DNA from: Hydrogenophilales bacterium
Lineage (GTDB): Bacteria; Pseudomonadota; Gammaproteobacteria; Burkholderiales; Thiobacillaceae
Direction: 5' to 3'
NCBI GenBank assembly: GCA_016703155.1
Contig: JADJCP010000002.1
Location: forward strand, 496,001-560,000
DNA length: 64,000 nucleotides
Numbering within the stretch: position 1 is the stretch's first letter; each line of letters starts with the position of its first letter. Shown one piece after another: positions 54,186 through 62,350 of this stretch. Below the pieces are notes generated by a model. The model searched no databases. It saw only the letters and a list, made by a program, of their open reading frames with translations, and had not been told where the DNA came from. The position numbers were made by a program, and so were the translations under genes.

Positions 54186-55774
54186 GCGCTCAGGATCGCC
54201 TCCCTGCTTCGGTGACGGTTGCGGACGCCGCTCGGAAGGCTCAACAACGGGATTTGGCGCAACCCAATGGCACGCGGACCATCAGCCCGATCGACCTGCG
54301 GGCAAGATTGGTCAAGGAGTCCTTGAATGTCGGCCTGCCGCTCGACAACAGTCACCAACTATCGATCGACACCGAGAGCCAGATGACCCTGCCGGTGATG
54401 GACATCCTCCATTACGACAAGAACCCCCGCAAGGCGGTCAATGACCAATACGACGTCATCAAGGAATCCATCCGCTCGACCAAGCAACTCACCAGCCCAC
54501 TGGTGGTCACCCGCCGACCCGGCCAGGACAAATACATGGTCGGCAAAGGCGGCAATACCCGCCTGACGGCGCTACAGGAACTGTTTGGCGAAACCGGCGA
54601 TGCGGCATTCCAGTATGTCGTCGTCACCTACACCCCCTGGGTATCGGAATCCTCCACGCTGTCCGCCCATCTGGTGGAAAACGAGCTGCGTGGCGAGATG
54701 ATCTTCTGGGACAAGGCCAAGGCCTACGCCGATCTGAAGCAGATGATCGAGTCGGAAACCGGAAACACCCTTTCCGCGCGGTCCTTTGAACAGACCCTGA
54801 AGGAGCGTGGCCTGCCGCTCGGCAAGACCACGCTGAGTTATTTCAACTTCGCCGTCACCCATCTGTCCGCCTTGGGCGAGGCCTGCAAGTCGCTTTCCAG
54901 ACCGGTCATATCGGAACTGCAACCCGCTTTCAACGCCTTTGAACGGCTCTTGAAGCATAAACAGCAGATCCAGGCCTGGCCGGAGCTGCGCGACCAGGTA
55001 TTGAAGCGTGCCGAACACTCCTGGTTGTCTACCCGCACACTTGAGCCAGGCAGGGTGATTGAGCAACTGGAACACGCCGTAGCCACGAAGTTGGGCGAGA
55101 CCGTCGAGCTCACGCGACTTGCACGACAGCTATGCCAGCAGCACCCGGGCGAGGATATCGCCGGGCTGGTGGCCCAGGCCAGGCTACAGACGGAGCCAGC
55201 GAGCCCCCCTCCCCTACCCCCGCCGAATGCCGCCGAAAACTCTGTTGGCAAGAAAGGCAACACCACGGAAAGGACCGAGAACCCTGGGCCAGCCACGCCG
55301 GCACAGAAGCCCAAGACCGAACTGCTCGACGAGATCCAGGACCTGGCGACCCGGTTCGCTCGTCTGACCGAATCGGCCGACTGCCTGCGTCTCGCCAAGG
55401 ACTGGCCCACCGGCTTCTACATGGAAGTACCGGAAAACGACGAGCCCATCGACCTGACCGGAAACGGCGCGGATCGCTACTTCGGCTGGTGGATGCTGGC
55501 CATGCTCTCCGAGCAGCTCGATGGCGCCTGGTCCGGATCGATGCCGGCGGAATCCACCTGGCGTCAGGCCCAACGGCAGGAGCATGGCCGCGACGAGTTC
55601 GCCCTTCAGCATTACATGGACACGATCCTGGGCATGCCCATCGACCCCCTGTCACTGGGCAAACGCCTGGCCTCGGCATCGCCCTCGGTGCCGGTCTGGC
55701 TGGAACTGGTTTCGTTACTGCGCACGCTGCGCGGGAACGCACCGGAACGCTTCGCGGTGGCGGGGCCGGAATGA
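54182..55774 (+). CDS. parB: ICE ParB-family protein (PFGI-1 class)
   Basis: A 530-residue protein, longer than chromosomal ParB. The ParB N-terminal domain is at about 72-165 (LPVMDILHYDKNPRKAV, IKESIRSTKQLTSPLVVTRR, VGKGGNTRLTALQEL). A helical middle (AKAYADLKQMIE...LKERGLPLGKTTLSYFNFAV) provides DNA binding; a proline-rich linker (about 340-385) and a C-terminal domain of unknown role follow. It pairs with ParA. Confidence 0.9.
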   Translation: MSAQDRLPASVTVADAARKAQQRDLAQPNGTRTISPIDLRARLVKESLNVGLPLDNSHQLSIDTESQMTLPVMDILHYDKNPRKAVNDQYDVIKESIRSTKQLTSPLVVTRRPGQDKYMVGKGGNTRLTALQELFGETGDAAFQYVVVTYTPWVSESSTLSAHLVENELRGEMIFWDKAKAYADLKQMIESETGNTLSARSFEQTLKERGLPLGKTTLSYFNFAVTHLSALGEACKSLSRPVISELQPAFNAFERLLKHKQQIQAWPELRDQVLKRAEHSWLSTRTLEPGRVIEQLEHAVATKLGETVELTRLARQLCQQHPGEDIAGLVAQARLQTEPASPPPLPPPNAAENSVGKKGNTTERTENPGPATPAQKPKTELLDEIQDLATRFARLTESADCLRLAKDWPTGFYMEVPENDEPIDLTGNGADRYFGWWMLAMLSEQLDGAWSGSMPAESTWRQAQRQEHGRDEFALQHYMDTILGMPIDPLSLGKRLASASPSVPVWLELVSLLRTLRGNAPERFAVAGPE

Positions 55775-56328
55775 ACACCTTGCCCGGCCTCCCGCTCTTG
55801 GACCCTCGCCATGTAGTCGCCCTGCTCCAGCACTTGGTCGACCAGGCCGACCTGGGCGAGAACCTGGAGCAGCTGTTGTCGGTGGTCAGCCCCGCCACGC
55901 TGGAACAACTGAAGCGCACGCCCACAGTGGAGCTACTGCGTCTCGCGGAACAGCGTCCGGCCTTTATCTCGGTGTTCGTCGACGAGTCCCGCTTGTGTCT
56001 GGCGCGCAATCGCCTCCAGCACATCCTTCATCGCAAGGAAGAAACCCTGTGGTTCATCCGGCGAGGCGCGCCGGCGGCGGCCATGCTGGAGTTGTTCGGC
56101 ATCCCCGACCGCGAATATCGCCAGCTCAAGCGGATGACCGCGAACACCTCAAGACGGGGCCGGGTGCGCAAGCTAGATGCTGTGGTCGCCGAGCAGGTAC
56201 TCAGGTTCTGGCGCGGCACGCGACTTCAAAGCGACGACTTGGCCGCCCGTTTCCGCCTGCTGGCCGAACAATTTCCTGACGAACCCCTGTCATCGCTGTG
56301 GGCGGTCTTCAAGGAGACCACGACATGA
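55771..56328 (+). CDS. DUF2857 family ICE protein
   Basis: A 185-residue protein starting MNTLPGLPLLDPRHVVALLQHLVDQ. A DUF2857-like region is visible as ETLWFIRRGAPAAAMLELFGIPDREYRQLKRMTANTSRRGRVRKLD, which looks like an HTH followed by a basic stretch. It overlaps parB (ATGA) and the next gene (ATGA), within a tightly packed ICE replication operon. The function is unknown. Confidence 0.8.
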   Translation: MNTLPGLPLLDPRHVVALLQHLVDQADLGENLEQLLSVVSPATLEQLKRTPTVELLRLAEQRPAFISVFVDESRLCLARNRLQHILHRKEETLWFIRRGAPAAAMLELFGIPDREYRQLKRMTANTSRRGRVRKLDAVVAEQVLRFWRGTRLQSDDLAARFRLLAEQFPDEPLSSLWAVFKETTT

Positions 56329-56759
56329 ATCGAACACTCGTTCGCCCTACTCCAGCCGTTTCGCCGGCACAACGCACGATGACTCCCGGCGTTCTGCTGG
56401 AACTGTACGACGAACCGGTGTCGTTCCACCGCGCCTTCGTGGAGATGGGCGGCGGGGTAACAGCCGCCCTCTTCCTCTCTTGCGCCTGCCAGGCGGCGGC
56501 CGACCTGCCGGACGAGTCGGAGGGGTGGATGCGCCTAACCATGGCGCAATGGAGCGAGGCGACATGCCTGACCCGATCCGAACAGGAAAGCGCCCGCCGC
56601 CACTTGCGCGAGCGCGGCCTGATCGAGGAACGCCGCGTCGGCATGCCGGCGCGCCTGGAAATCCGCGTCGACGTCGTCCGCCTGGTCGAACGGCTACAGG
56701 CGCAAGCCAGCCGTAAGTACCAGGGGCTGGGCCAGATCGATTACAGCCGCCTCGACTGA
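56325..56759 (+). CDS. small winged-helix-like ICE protein
   Basis: A 144-residue protein. Its core (RAFVEMGGGVTAALFLSCACQAAADLPDESEGWMRLTMAQWSEATCLTRSEQESARRHLRERGLIEERRVGMPARLEIRV) has the same order of elements as the repeated winged-helix segments of the next gene (MLSQAIYWTRK...WFWKTREEWRNETGLSRREQDSARQALKDLG), so it is a short paralogue. This is the fold of several replication initiators. The start overlaps the DUF2857 stop. Confidence 0.7.
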   Translation: MNRTLVRPTPAVSPAQRTMTPGVLLELYDEPVSFHRAFVEMGGGVTAALFLSCACQAAADLPDESEGWMRLTMAQWSEATCLTRSEQESARRHLRERGLIEERRVGMPARLEIRVDVVRLVERLQAQASRKYQGLGQIDYSRLD

Positions 56760-56794
56760 GATGGATGCCCGATGAGCCCCGATTTGGAGCGTCG

Positions 56795-58201
56795 ATGACG
56801 GACACGCCAAGGTCGCTTGTTGTGGGATCAGGCGATCCGATCCACTCGATGGGGCGTCTGAACCAGCTACACGCAGCCACCGTATTACTGGGGCAACGAT
56901 GCGTCGCCTTTCATCCTAAGCTGGTGCTCGTGACCGGACGCGTCACGGCAGGACTGATGCTCTCCCAGGCCATCTACTGGACGCGCAAGCTGGCCATCGC
57001 CGAATCGGCCCGGCAAGGCTGGTTCTGGAAAACACGCGAGGAATGGCGCAACGAAACCGGCCTTTCGCGCCGCGAGCAGGATAGCGCGCGACAGGCCCTG
57101 AAAGACCTCGGGCTCTGGCTGGAGAAACGGGTCGGGATGCCAGCCAAGGTCTGGTACCGCATCGACCTGGACACCCTGGGCTGGCTCCTGGAGCCGACGG
57201 GCTATACCGCTTGGGACTGGCGCAACGACCGGGCGGTCCTGCAACTGTTGGGGCGGCCTTTCCTGTTCTACCGGAGCCTGTCCGATATCACCGGCGCCGC
57301 CACCTCGGCGGTGCTGCTGTCGAATTTCCTGGGGCAGGAACGCGCCCGGCTGAAGCATGGCGACGTTCTCACCGGCTGGAGGCCTTATCTGTTCGATGCC
57401 CTGCGGCAGCAAACCGGGCTGAGCCGACACGAACTGGACAGCGCCCGATCGGGCCTCCGCCAAACCGAAGTGCTGGCCGAGCGCCGGCTCGGCATGCCCC
57501 AGAGGGTGGAATGGCAAATCCGACTGGACCGGTTGATTGCGCTGCTCGCGGCTGTCGACAGCCGACCTGCGTCAGCCAACACGGAACTGCGCCAACCGGA
57601 TCAACTGGCCGGGACCGGCCTGGTTGATCGATTTTCCGGAAACGCACCAACCAGTTTGCGGGAATCGGGCAATCCAGCATGCGAAAACCCTGCAAACAAG
57701 GAAGCAGGCATCCTGCTGGCTGGTTTTCCGGAAACGTACCCACTGGATTTCCGCAATCGTACCGACAGGATTTCCGGAATCGTACCGTCAAGTTGGGCGC
57801 TTTCCGGCACCCCAGTTGGGCGCCTTCCGGAAAATCTCTATATAGATTGGACTACAGGTTTTAAGACTACTCCACCTACCGAGGTCATCGGCCCCGAGGA
57901 CGATGGGAGTAGGTGGTCCGAGCAACTGATCTGGCCCAGAACCCTTCGACCTGAAGAACGCGAATCCGCCAAGCGCCTGCTGGCCCCCGTGTCGGCCCAG
58001 GCCCAGTTGCTGCTGGACGAACTGGCCGGCCAGGCCTTGAACCACAAGACCATCGAGCAACCGCTGAACTACCTCTCGGCGTTGGCGAGCAAGGCCAGGA
58101 CGGGCGACTTCATCCCGGCGGCGGCCCTGCGCGAACAGGCGCGACGACAGCGCATCGAGGCGGAACGGCAGGCCATTGCGCCCGCCACCCCCATCCCCTG
58201 A
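56795..58201 (+). CDS. STY4528-type ICE replication-related protein
   Basis: A 468-residue protein of the STY4528 type. Two winged-helix-like segments lie at about 42-125 and 155-245 (SNFLGQERARLKHGD...RQQTGLSRHELDSARSGLRQTEVLAERRLGMPQRVEWQI). A serine/proline/asparagine-rich region (about 270-345) follows, then a helical C-terminus (EERESAKRLLAPVSAQAQLLLDELAGQALNHKTIEQPLNYLSALASKARTGDF) resembling the conserved tail of replication initiators. The DNA of the low-complexity region carries an iteron-like array. ATG 56795 follows GGAG; ATG 56765 is in frame. Confidence 0.78.
   Translation: MTDTPRSLVVGSGDPIHSMGRLNQLHAATVLLGQRCVAFHPKLVLVTGRVTAGLMLSQAIYWTRKLAIAESARQGWFWKTREEWRNETGLSRREQDSARQALKDLGLWLEKRVGMPAKVWYRIDLDTLGWLLEPTGYTAWDWRNDRAVLQLLGRPFLFYRSLSDITGAATSAVLLSNFLGQERARLKHGDVLTGWRPYLFDALRQQTGLSRHELDSARSGLRQTEVLAERRLGMPQRVEWQIRLDRLIALLAAVDSRPASANTELRQPDQLAGTGLVDRFSGNAPTSLRESGNPACENPANKEAGILLAGFPETYPLDFRNRTDRISGIVPSSWALSGTPVGRLPENLYIDWTTGFKTTPPTEVIGPEDDGSRWSEQLIWPRTLRPEERESAKRLLAPVSAQAQLLLDELAGQALNHKTIEQPLNYLSALASKARTGDFIPAAALREQARRQRIEAERQAIAPATPIP
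57633..57835 (+). repeat. 23-bp iteron-like array inside the STY4528-type gene
   Basis: The word TTTCCGGAA(A/T)CGTACC recurs at 57633, 57725, 57748, 57771, 57801 and 57824 (start of TTTCCG, or CTTCCG in the last), with a degenerate copy at 57655 (TTTGCGGGAATCG). Spacings are 23, 23, 30 and 23, and the first gap of 92 equals four units. As 23 is not a multiple of three, the copies fall in all three reading frames, so the DNA and not the peptide is being repeated. It may be an origin or a regulatory binding array. Confidence 0.7.
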
Positions 58202-58307
58202 CGAACGAGCTCGGCACATCCAGGCCGGGCTCAATGGCTTGCGCACGTTCATGGCGCAACGGATGGGCCAATCGAGGTCAACGTGACGGAGCGAGTGATG
58301 GATGGGG

Positions 58308-58362
58308 TGTCCCCAGTGGGGACAGGTCCGAGACATGTTGATGGTTGTCCCTACTGGGGACA
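58308..58362. promoter_or_regulatory. paired operator-like palindromes
   Basis: TGTCCCCAGTGGGGACA (58308-58324) is a perfect palindrome around a central base. TGTCCCTACTGGGGACA (58346-58362) is a near copy. Their centres are 38 bp apart in the 229-bp gap before the TIGR03761 gene, suggesting cooperative binding by a dimeric repressor. Confidence 0.65.
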
Positions 58363-58430
58363 AACCAGCGGGTGGTTCGGGATGGGACTGGCCCAACCGA
58401 TTTCAGGAACGTGTTTAGGGAGTGACGTAC

Positions 58431-59552
58431 ATGGCGACGACAGGTAAGGATGCAAAGCGGTCAACGGCGGTGCCGAAGTTCGACCCGGACGAGGCACGGC
58501 GGCAATTGAGGGAGTTTCTGGACGCGGACCAGGATGTGCCCTCGCACCATCCGTTGTATCCGCTCTCGCTCCTGTTGTCGGCCTGGGAGGATGCGCAGGA
58601 AGCGGAGAAACGCGACTACACGAGCCGGCTGGGCGCGGACAAAGGTGTGGGCAAGGACGAGGCACGCACTATGCTGTCCGTCGGCTCGCTAGACTCGGAT
58701 GACGATTACATGCTCGTTCACACCCGTCAGGCCTTGCGGCTGTTCATCGGCCGTGGCCGCGATCCGGAAGGCAAGCTGGCGCGGATACCCGGTGCCAAGA
58801 ACGTCGGCGCGGCATTGCGGAACCTGTGGCAGCTCTCCGGCCAGGACAATCCCTATGCCGACTGGATGTTGATCCTGTCCGAATTCGAGATCGACGACCT
58901 AATGAAGCAACTTGGCCAGGCCGTCGTCGAGGCACGAGGCCGGATCGAGACCCTGGGCGCGGCAGGCATGCACCTCTCCATCCTGAAGAGCCGGGAGCCA
59001 GCCAAGGTCACGCTGGGTTTCCGATCGCCCTACGGGTTCCTGATCTCCCGCCTGGTCATGGACTTCGATCTGTACGTCCGGGTGGTCAAGACACTCGCCG
59101 GCCGGGATTTGATCAGCGCGGAGAAGGAGCGGGAACTGCTGAATGCGCGGTTGCGACCCATGCGCGCATTCTTCGACCGGGTCTTGCGCAACCAGAACGT
59201 CCTGCAGGTCCCCGCCTACGCAGCCCTGACCCGCGCCGATGTACTCAATCCGAAAAGCAAGGACATCAAGGACCGCGTTCAGGCCCTGGCGGAAATCTGG
59301 CCAGTGCTGCCGGCCGAGGTCCTGGAGCGGCGGAAACTGCCCAAGCATGCCAAACCTATCCGTCGGGGGACGGTGCGCGAGAGGTGGGTCAACAGAACCC
59401 GAGGATGCCGAAGAGGCTGGCCTGCTATGAGCTGCCAAGGTTCGATGGACGTGGGCAACAGGGTATCGGGCCAAGATCAAGACAGTGGGCTACCGCTCGG
59501 TAGCGTAAAGGGTTTTAAGGGTAAGGGCGCGGGCGCGAGGAAGCGGGGTTGA
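58431..59552 (+). CDS. TIGR03761 (PFL_4669) family ICE protein
   Basis: A 373-residue protein. Family features: RLGADKGVGKDEARTMLSVGSLDSDDDYMLVHTRQALRLFIGRGRD, LRNLWQLSGQDNPYADWMLI and KSREPAKVTLGFRSPYGF. These ICE proteins are of unknown function but strictly co-occur with ParB/STY4528. The last 35-40 residues (RGCRRGWPAMSCQGSMDVG...GAGARKRG) look unlike the family and may reflect a frameshift or divergence. ATG 58431 follows GGGAG; GTG 58422 is in frame. Confidence 0.85.
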   Translation: MATTGKDAKRSTAVPKFDPDEARRQLREFLDADQDVPSHHPLYPLSLLLSAWEDAQEAEKRDYTSRLGADKGVGKDEARTMLSVGSLDSDDDYMLVHTRQALRLFIGRGRDPEGKLARIPGAKNVGAALRNLWQLSGQDNPYADWMLILSEFEIDDLMKQLGQAVVEARGRIETLGAAGMHLSILKSREPAKVTLGFRSPYGFLISRLVMDFDLYVRVVKTLAGRDLISAEKERELLNARLRPMRAFFDRVLRNQNVLQVPAYAALTRADVLNPKSKDIKDRVQALAEIWPVLPAEVLERRKLPKHAKPIRRGTVRERWVNRTRGCRRGWPAMSCQGSMDVGNRVSGQDQDSGLPLGSVKGFKGKGAGARKRG

Positions 59553-59711
59553 AAGATGAGATGGGGTGCTGGAATCTTTCCGTTCGGCAATTTGGCGTCT
59601 GGCTGGCTCGGCTCTTGAAAAGCCCCAGAGGGGATCAGACGAATCCCGGCCCTGGCGAACAGCGATCCGGCGCGGCGTGTGTGGTGACGATGGCCAGCAA
59701 CCGCGAGGCGG

Positions 59712-60212
59712 ATGCCGAGCCCGGTCCTGAAGGGAGCCCTCGCCGATGAAGAGTCACTTGATCGTCGAATCGTCCCTGGGCACTTGGCGAGGTCGTTGGG
59801 CATGAGCACGCCATTCGATGTATCTGCCCCGGCGTTGGCCATCCTGGCAGAGCTATGGATAACGACCGACGGCACCGCACTGACGCAACGAAGCGGCCGT
59901 ATCGCGATGACCTTGACCGAGGTTCTGAATGAAATCGAGGCGGAGATGACCCAGATCGGCGAGCTGACCCGGATGGACAACGGCATCGGCCTGGTACTGG
60001 CGATCCAGCGCCGAGCATCCGGAGCGGTGTCACTCAGGTGGCGGACCAGCCGTAACCGGATGTTGTCCGCCGACGAGCTGGCCAAGCGGGTGTCTGGTCT
60101 GCCGCCCGAAGTCGGGCGCTGGTACATCGAGCTGGACACCAAGGTGCGCTGGCTCAACGCGAGGGAACGCCTGGTGCGCCATGCACGCCAGGTGTTGCGG
60201 GACCTCTCCTAG
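59712..60212 (+). CDS. DUF3158-like ICE protein
   Basis: A 166-residue protein. The C-terminal half (NGIGLVLAIQRRASGAVSLRWRTSRNRMLSADELAKRVSGLPPEVGRWYIELDTKVRWLNARERLVRHARQVL) has the LRWR-centred pattern and helical end expected of DUF3158, and its place between TIGR03761 and ssb is where DUF3158 normally sits. The N-terminus is uncertain: an in-frame ATG at 59802 (MSTPFDVSAP) is as plausible. The function is unknown. Confidence 0.6.
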   Translation: MPSPVLKGALADEESLDRRIVPGHLARSLGMSTPFDVSAPALAILAELWITTDGTALTQRSGRIAMTLTEVLNEIEAEMTQIGELTRMDNGIGLVLAIQRRASGAVSLRWRTSRNRMLSADELAKRVSGLPPEVGRWYIELDTKVRWLNARERLVRHARQVLRDLS

Positions 60213-60266
60213 GAGAGGAACCGTGATGTTGTCTATTGAGCAGATCAATTTGATAGGAGAAGCACG

Positions 60267-60667
60267 ATGAGTAACGTTTTTGTCGGTAAAGGCAACCTGG
60301 GCACGGCGCCCACCCTCAAGCGCGTCAGCGTCAACGGCGAAGATCGCGCCGTCTGCGAACTGCGGGTATTTTTGACGAATACAGCCGCGATGCTGAGGGC
60401 GAGATACAGCAGAGCGGCGGCTTCTGGCTAACCTGTTCAGCCTGGGACCGGCTGGCGGAAGCAGCGGCCAAGCTGCTGCGCAAGGGCGCCAGGGTAAAGA
60501 TCGAAGGCCGCCTGCGCGAGGAAACCTGGCAGGACAAGACATCCGGCGATATAAAGAGCGAATTCCGTCTGGCGGTGGACGACGTCACGCTCGCGCTGTC
60601 GCGTATTGAGTCGTTGCAGTTCAGGGAGAGGGTGGCAGATCCAAGTCAGGAGGATGAGCCGGCCTGA
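60267..60667 (+). CDS. ssb: single-stranded DNA-binding protein, frameshifted
   Basis: The start reads MSNVFVGKGNLGTAPTLKRVSVNGEDRAVCELRVF, a typical OB-fold N-terminus. It then shifts in the T5 run at 60369-60373; adding one T continues as DEYSRDAEGEIQQSGGFWLTCSAWDRLAEAAAKLLRKGARVKIEGRLREETW to a normal end at 60667. The protein is about 133 residues and lacks the long acidic-tipped tail of chromosomal SSB, as usual for ICE versions. AGGAGA precedes ATG 60267. Confidence 0.83.
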
Positions 60668-61221
60668 TGGAGCGTTGCTGACATTTTTGCCCCACGCTGC
60701 GAACTACGGGAAGTGCCGCTCCGGCCGAGCTTGAGACGGCCATATGTGAATCACGTGATATAGGCCAAACCACCGCGATCGGGATATTGACAACCCATGT
60801 CATTTCTGGTGGAGTTGAATCCGCACTTCCTAGCCTCCGGGCTCACCTGATCGCATGTAACGCGATTCGTCTTCTGGTGCGTCATTCCAGTTCCTTGATC
60901 GCGGTCAGCCTCTGACACCGCGACGCTCGCAAGAGCCGAGGCCACATCCTTTCTCTAGCTGCTCGGGAACAGCGTTCCCCACCGGTCGCCGCCATCCTCC
61001 GATGAAGGCCCATTCCGATAACACTGCGCGCCCGACTCACCACAGCCTCATGCGGATATCCCACTGGATAGGCCCAGGTAAGACATCACCGCTTCGGAAA
61101 ACCAGTTCAACCACCGCCGGGAAACCGGTTTCATCGGGTCGCAAGACCCACATCCCACTGGGGAGGCTAACTCCCCTCGCGGGTAGTGGTCTCCCTTTGT
61201 TTTTTCATCAAGGAGATCGCT
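60668..61221. promoter_or_regulatory. long intergenic region with hairpin leader of DUF3577 gene
   Basis: 554 bp without a supported gene. The last 90 bases hold a leader like those ahead of other ICE genes: GGGTC-GCAA-GACCC (61137-61150), then CTGGGGAG...CTCCCCTCGCGGG and GTGGTCTCC, ending in AAGGAGATCGCT before the ATG. The first 460 bases show nothing I can assign; they include AT-rich spots near 60740-60800 that could carry a promoter. Confidence 0.5.
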
Positions 61222-61656
61222 ATGAACACCACCGCTGCTGAAACCACCGTCGCTGCCGCCGAGAAGCCGAAGACGCATCTCGATCTGCATGTGAACGGAA
61301 TCGGATATTTGAATCGTGTCCGTGAAGTGAAGGTCAAGAAGGGCTCGTTCTGGGCTTGTTCCATCGCCGCGATGCATGGCTCGATCGAAGCGCCCGAAAC
61401 CACCTACTTCGATGTCAAGATCGAAGGCGCCGAGGCGCTTGAGAGGGTCAAATTCCTCAAGAGCGCCGTCAACGCCAACCAGAAGGTGACGGTTGCCTTC
61501 CGTTTGGGTGACATCTATCCCGAGTCCTTCGTTTACCAGTCCGGTCCCAAGCAGGGCCAGACCGGTGTTTCAATCAAGGGAAGGTTGCTCAAGATCGCTT
61601 CCGCGAAGATAGACGGCATGCCCGTCGATTTCGCTGAAATGCGCTTTGCCGCCTGA
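61222..61656 (+). CDS. DUF3577 (STY4534-type) ICE protein
   Basis: A 144-residue protein of the STY4534/DUF3577 family. Evidence: HLDLHVNGIGYLNRVREVKVKKGSFWACSIAAMHGS, YFDVKIEGAEALERVKFLKSAV and TVAFRLGDIYPESFVYQSGPKQGQTGVSIKGRLLKI. It is a beta-rich, possibly OB-like, fold linked to ICE replication. ATG 61222 follows AGGAG at 61211-61215. It normally precedes topB in these elements; here DUF3275 comes next. Confidence 0.88.
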   Translation: MNTTAAETTVAAAEKPKTHLDLHVNGIGYLNRVREVKVKKGSFWACSIAAMHGSIEAPETTYFDVKIEGAEALERVKFLKSAVNANQKVTVAFRLGDIYPESFVYQSGPKQGQTGVSIKGRLLKIASAKIDGMPVDFAEMRFAA

Positions 61657-61807
61657 TCCCAGGCGAACTCAAAGCACCCTGCCCTACCCGCCATTCGGAT
61701 TCATCCGCATGGTTTCGTGTTTTACCCATCCCTACCGGGAGTGCGTCCACTCCCCAAGGGGAGTGGCGCCTTCCGGCTGGGCTTCATTTTCATCCTGGAG
61801 GCACATC
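61657..61807 (+). promoter_or_regulatory. hairpin leader of DUF3275 gene
   Basis: Contains CCACTCCCC-AA-GGGGAGTGG (61747-61766, perfect 9-bp arms), then GGCGCCTTCCGG and the ribosome site CTGGAGG just before ATG 61808. It fits the recurrent ICE leader pattern of a G/C hairpin placed 40-60 bases before the start. Confidence 0.55.
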
Positions 61808-62350
61808 ATGATCAGCATCACCGGAACACTCAGCATCAAAGCGGTCAACGGCAGCAAGGGTTCTTTCTGCGTCGGCGACTTGTCCACCAGCGTGGGCACC
61901 TTCAAGGTCAAGGACGCGATTCTCGACCAGTACAGCCCCGGCGATTACGACGGGACTTTCGTCATCGAGGAGATTTTCCCGTCCAGCTACACCTGGCGCG
62001 GGAAGGTCTGGGTCGAAGTGCGGGCCAGGCTGTCGGCGATCCATGTCGAGAGCGAACCCGAAACGCCCGATACCGAGACGTTGCCGGAGTCGGTCGAACC
62101 CGATCCGGCGAACGAGAACCGCCCGGTGCAAGAGACTGCCGTCACGCCCGTTTCCGACGCGCTGCCGACGGCGCCGACCGAGACCTCGTTGTTCGATGCC
62201 GAGACCCATGGCCTCATCGAAGCCGGCAAAGCCGTCAAGCTCGATCCCACCGTGGATCGCGGCCTGTTCCGGGCTCAACGCGATGCCCTCAAGGGACATG
62301 GCTACCGGTTCGATGCCAGCACGCAAATGTGGGAAATGCCTGCTGAGTAA
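61808..62350 (+). CDS. DUF3275 family ICE protein
   Basis: A 180-residue protein. The N-terminal domain (MISITGTLSIKAVNGSKGSFCVGDLSTSVGTFKVKDAILDQYSPGDYDGTFVIEEIFPSSYTWRGKVWVEVRARL) is DUF3275. An acidic Pro/Thr/Glu-rich linker follows, and then a C-terminal helical domain (LFDAETHGLIEAGKAVKLDPTVDRGLFRAQRDALKGHGYRFDASTQMWEM). The function is unknown; the protein is characteristic of this ICE class. A strong ribosome site (GGAGG) precedes it. Confidence 0.88.
   Translation: MISITGTLSIKAVNGSKGSFCVGDLSTSVGTFKVKDAILDQYSPGDYDGTFVIEEIFPSSYTWRGKVWVEVRARLSAIHVESEPETPDTETLPESVEPDPANENRPVQETAVTPVSDALPTAPTETSLFDAETHGLIEAGKAVKLDPTVDRGLFRAQRDALKGHGYRFDASTQMWEMPAE

Noticed and set aside
60621..60803. A small minus-strand frame (MTWVVNIPIAVVWPISRDSH...) in the gap after ssb
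   Set aside because: No ribosome site and no recognisable features; the region reads as non-coding.
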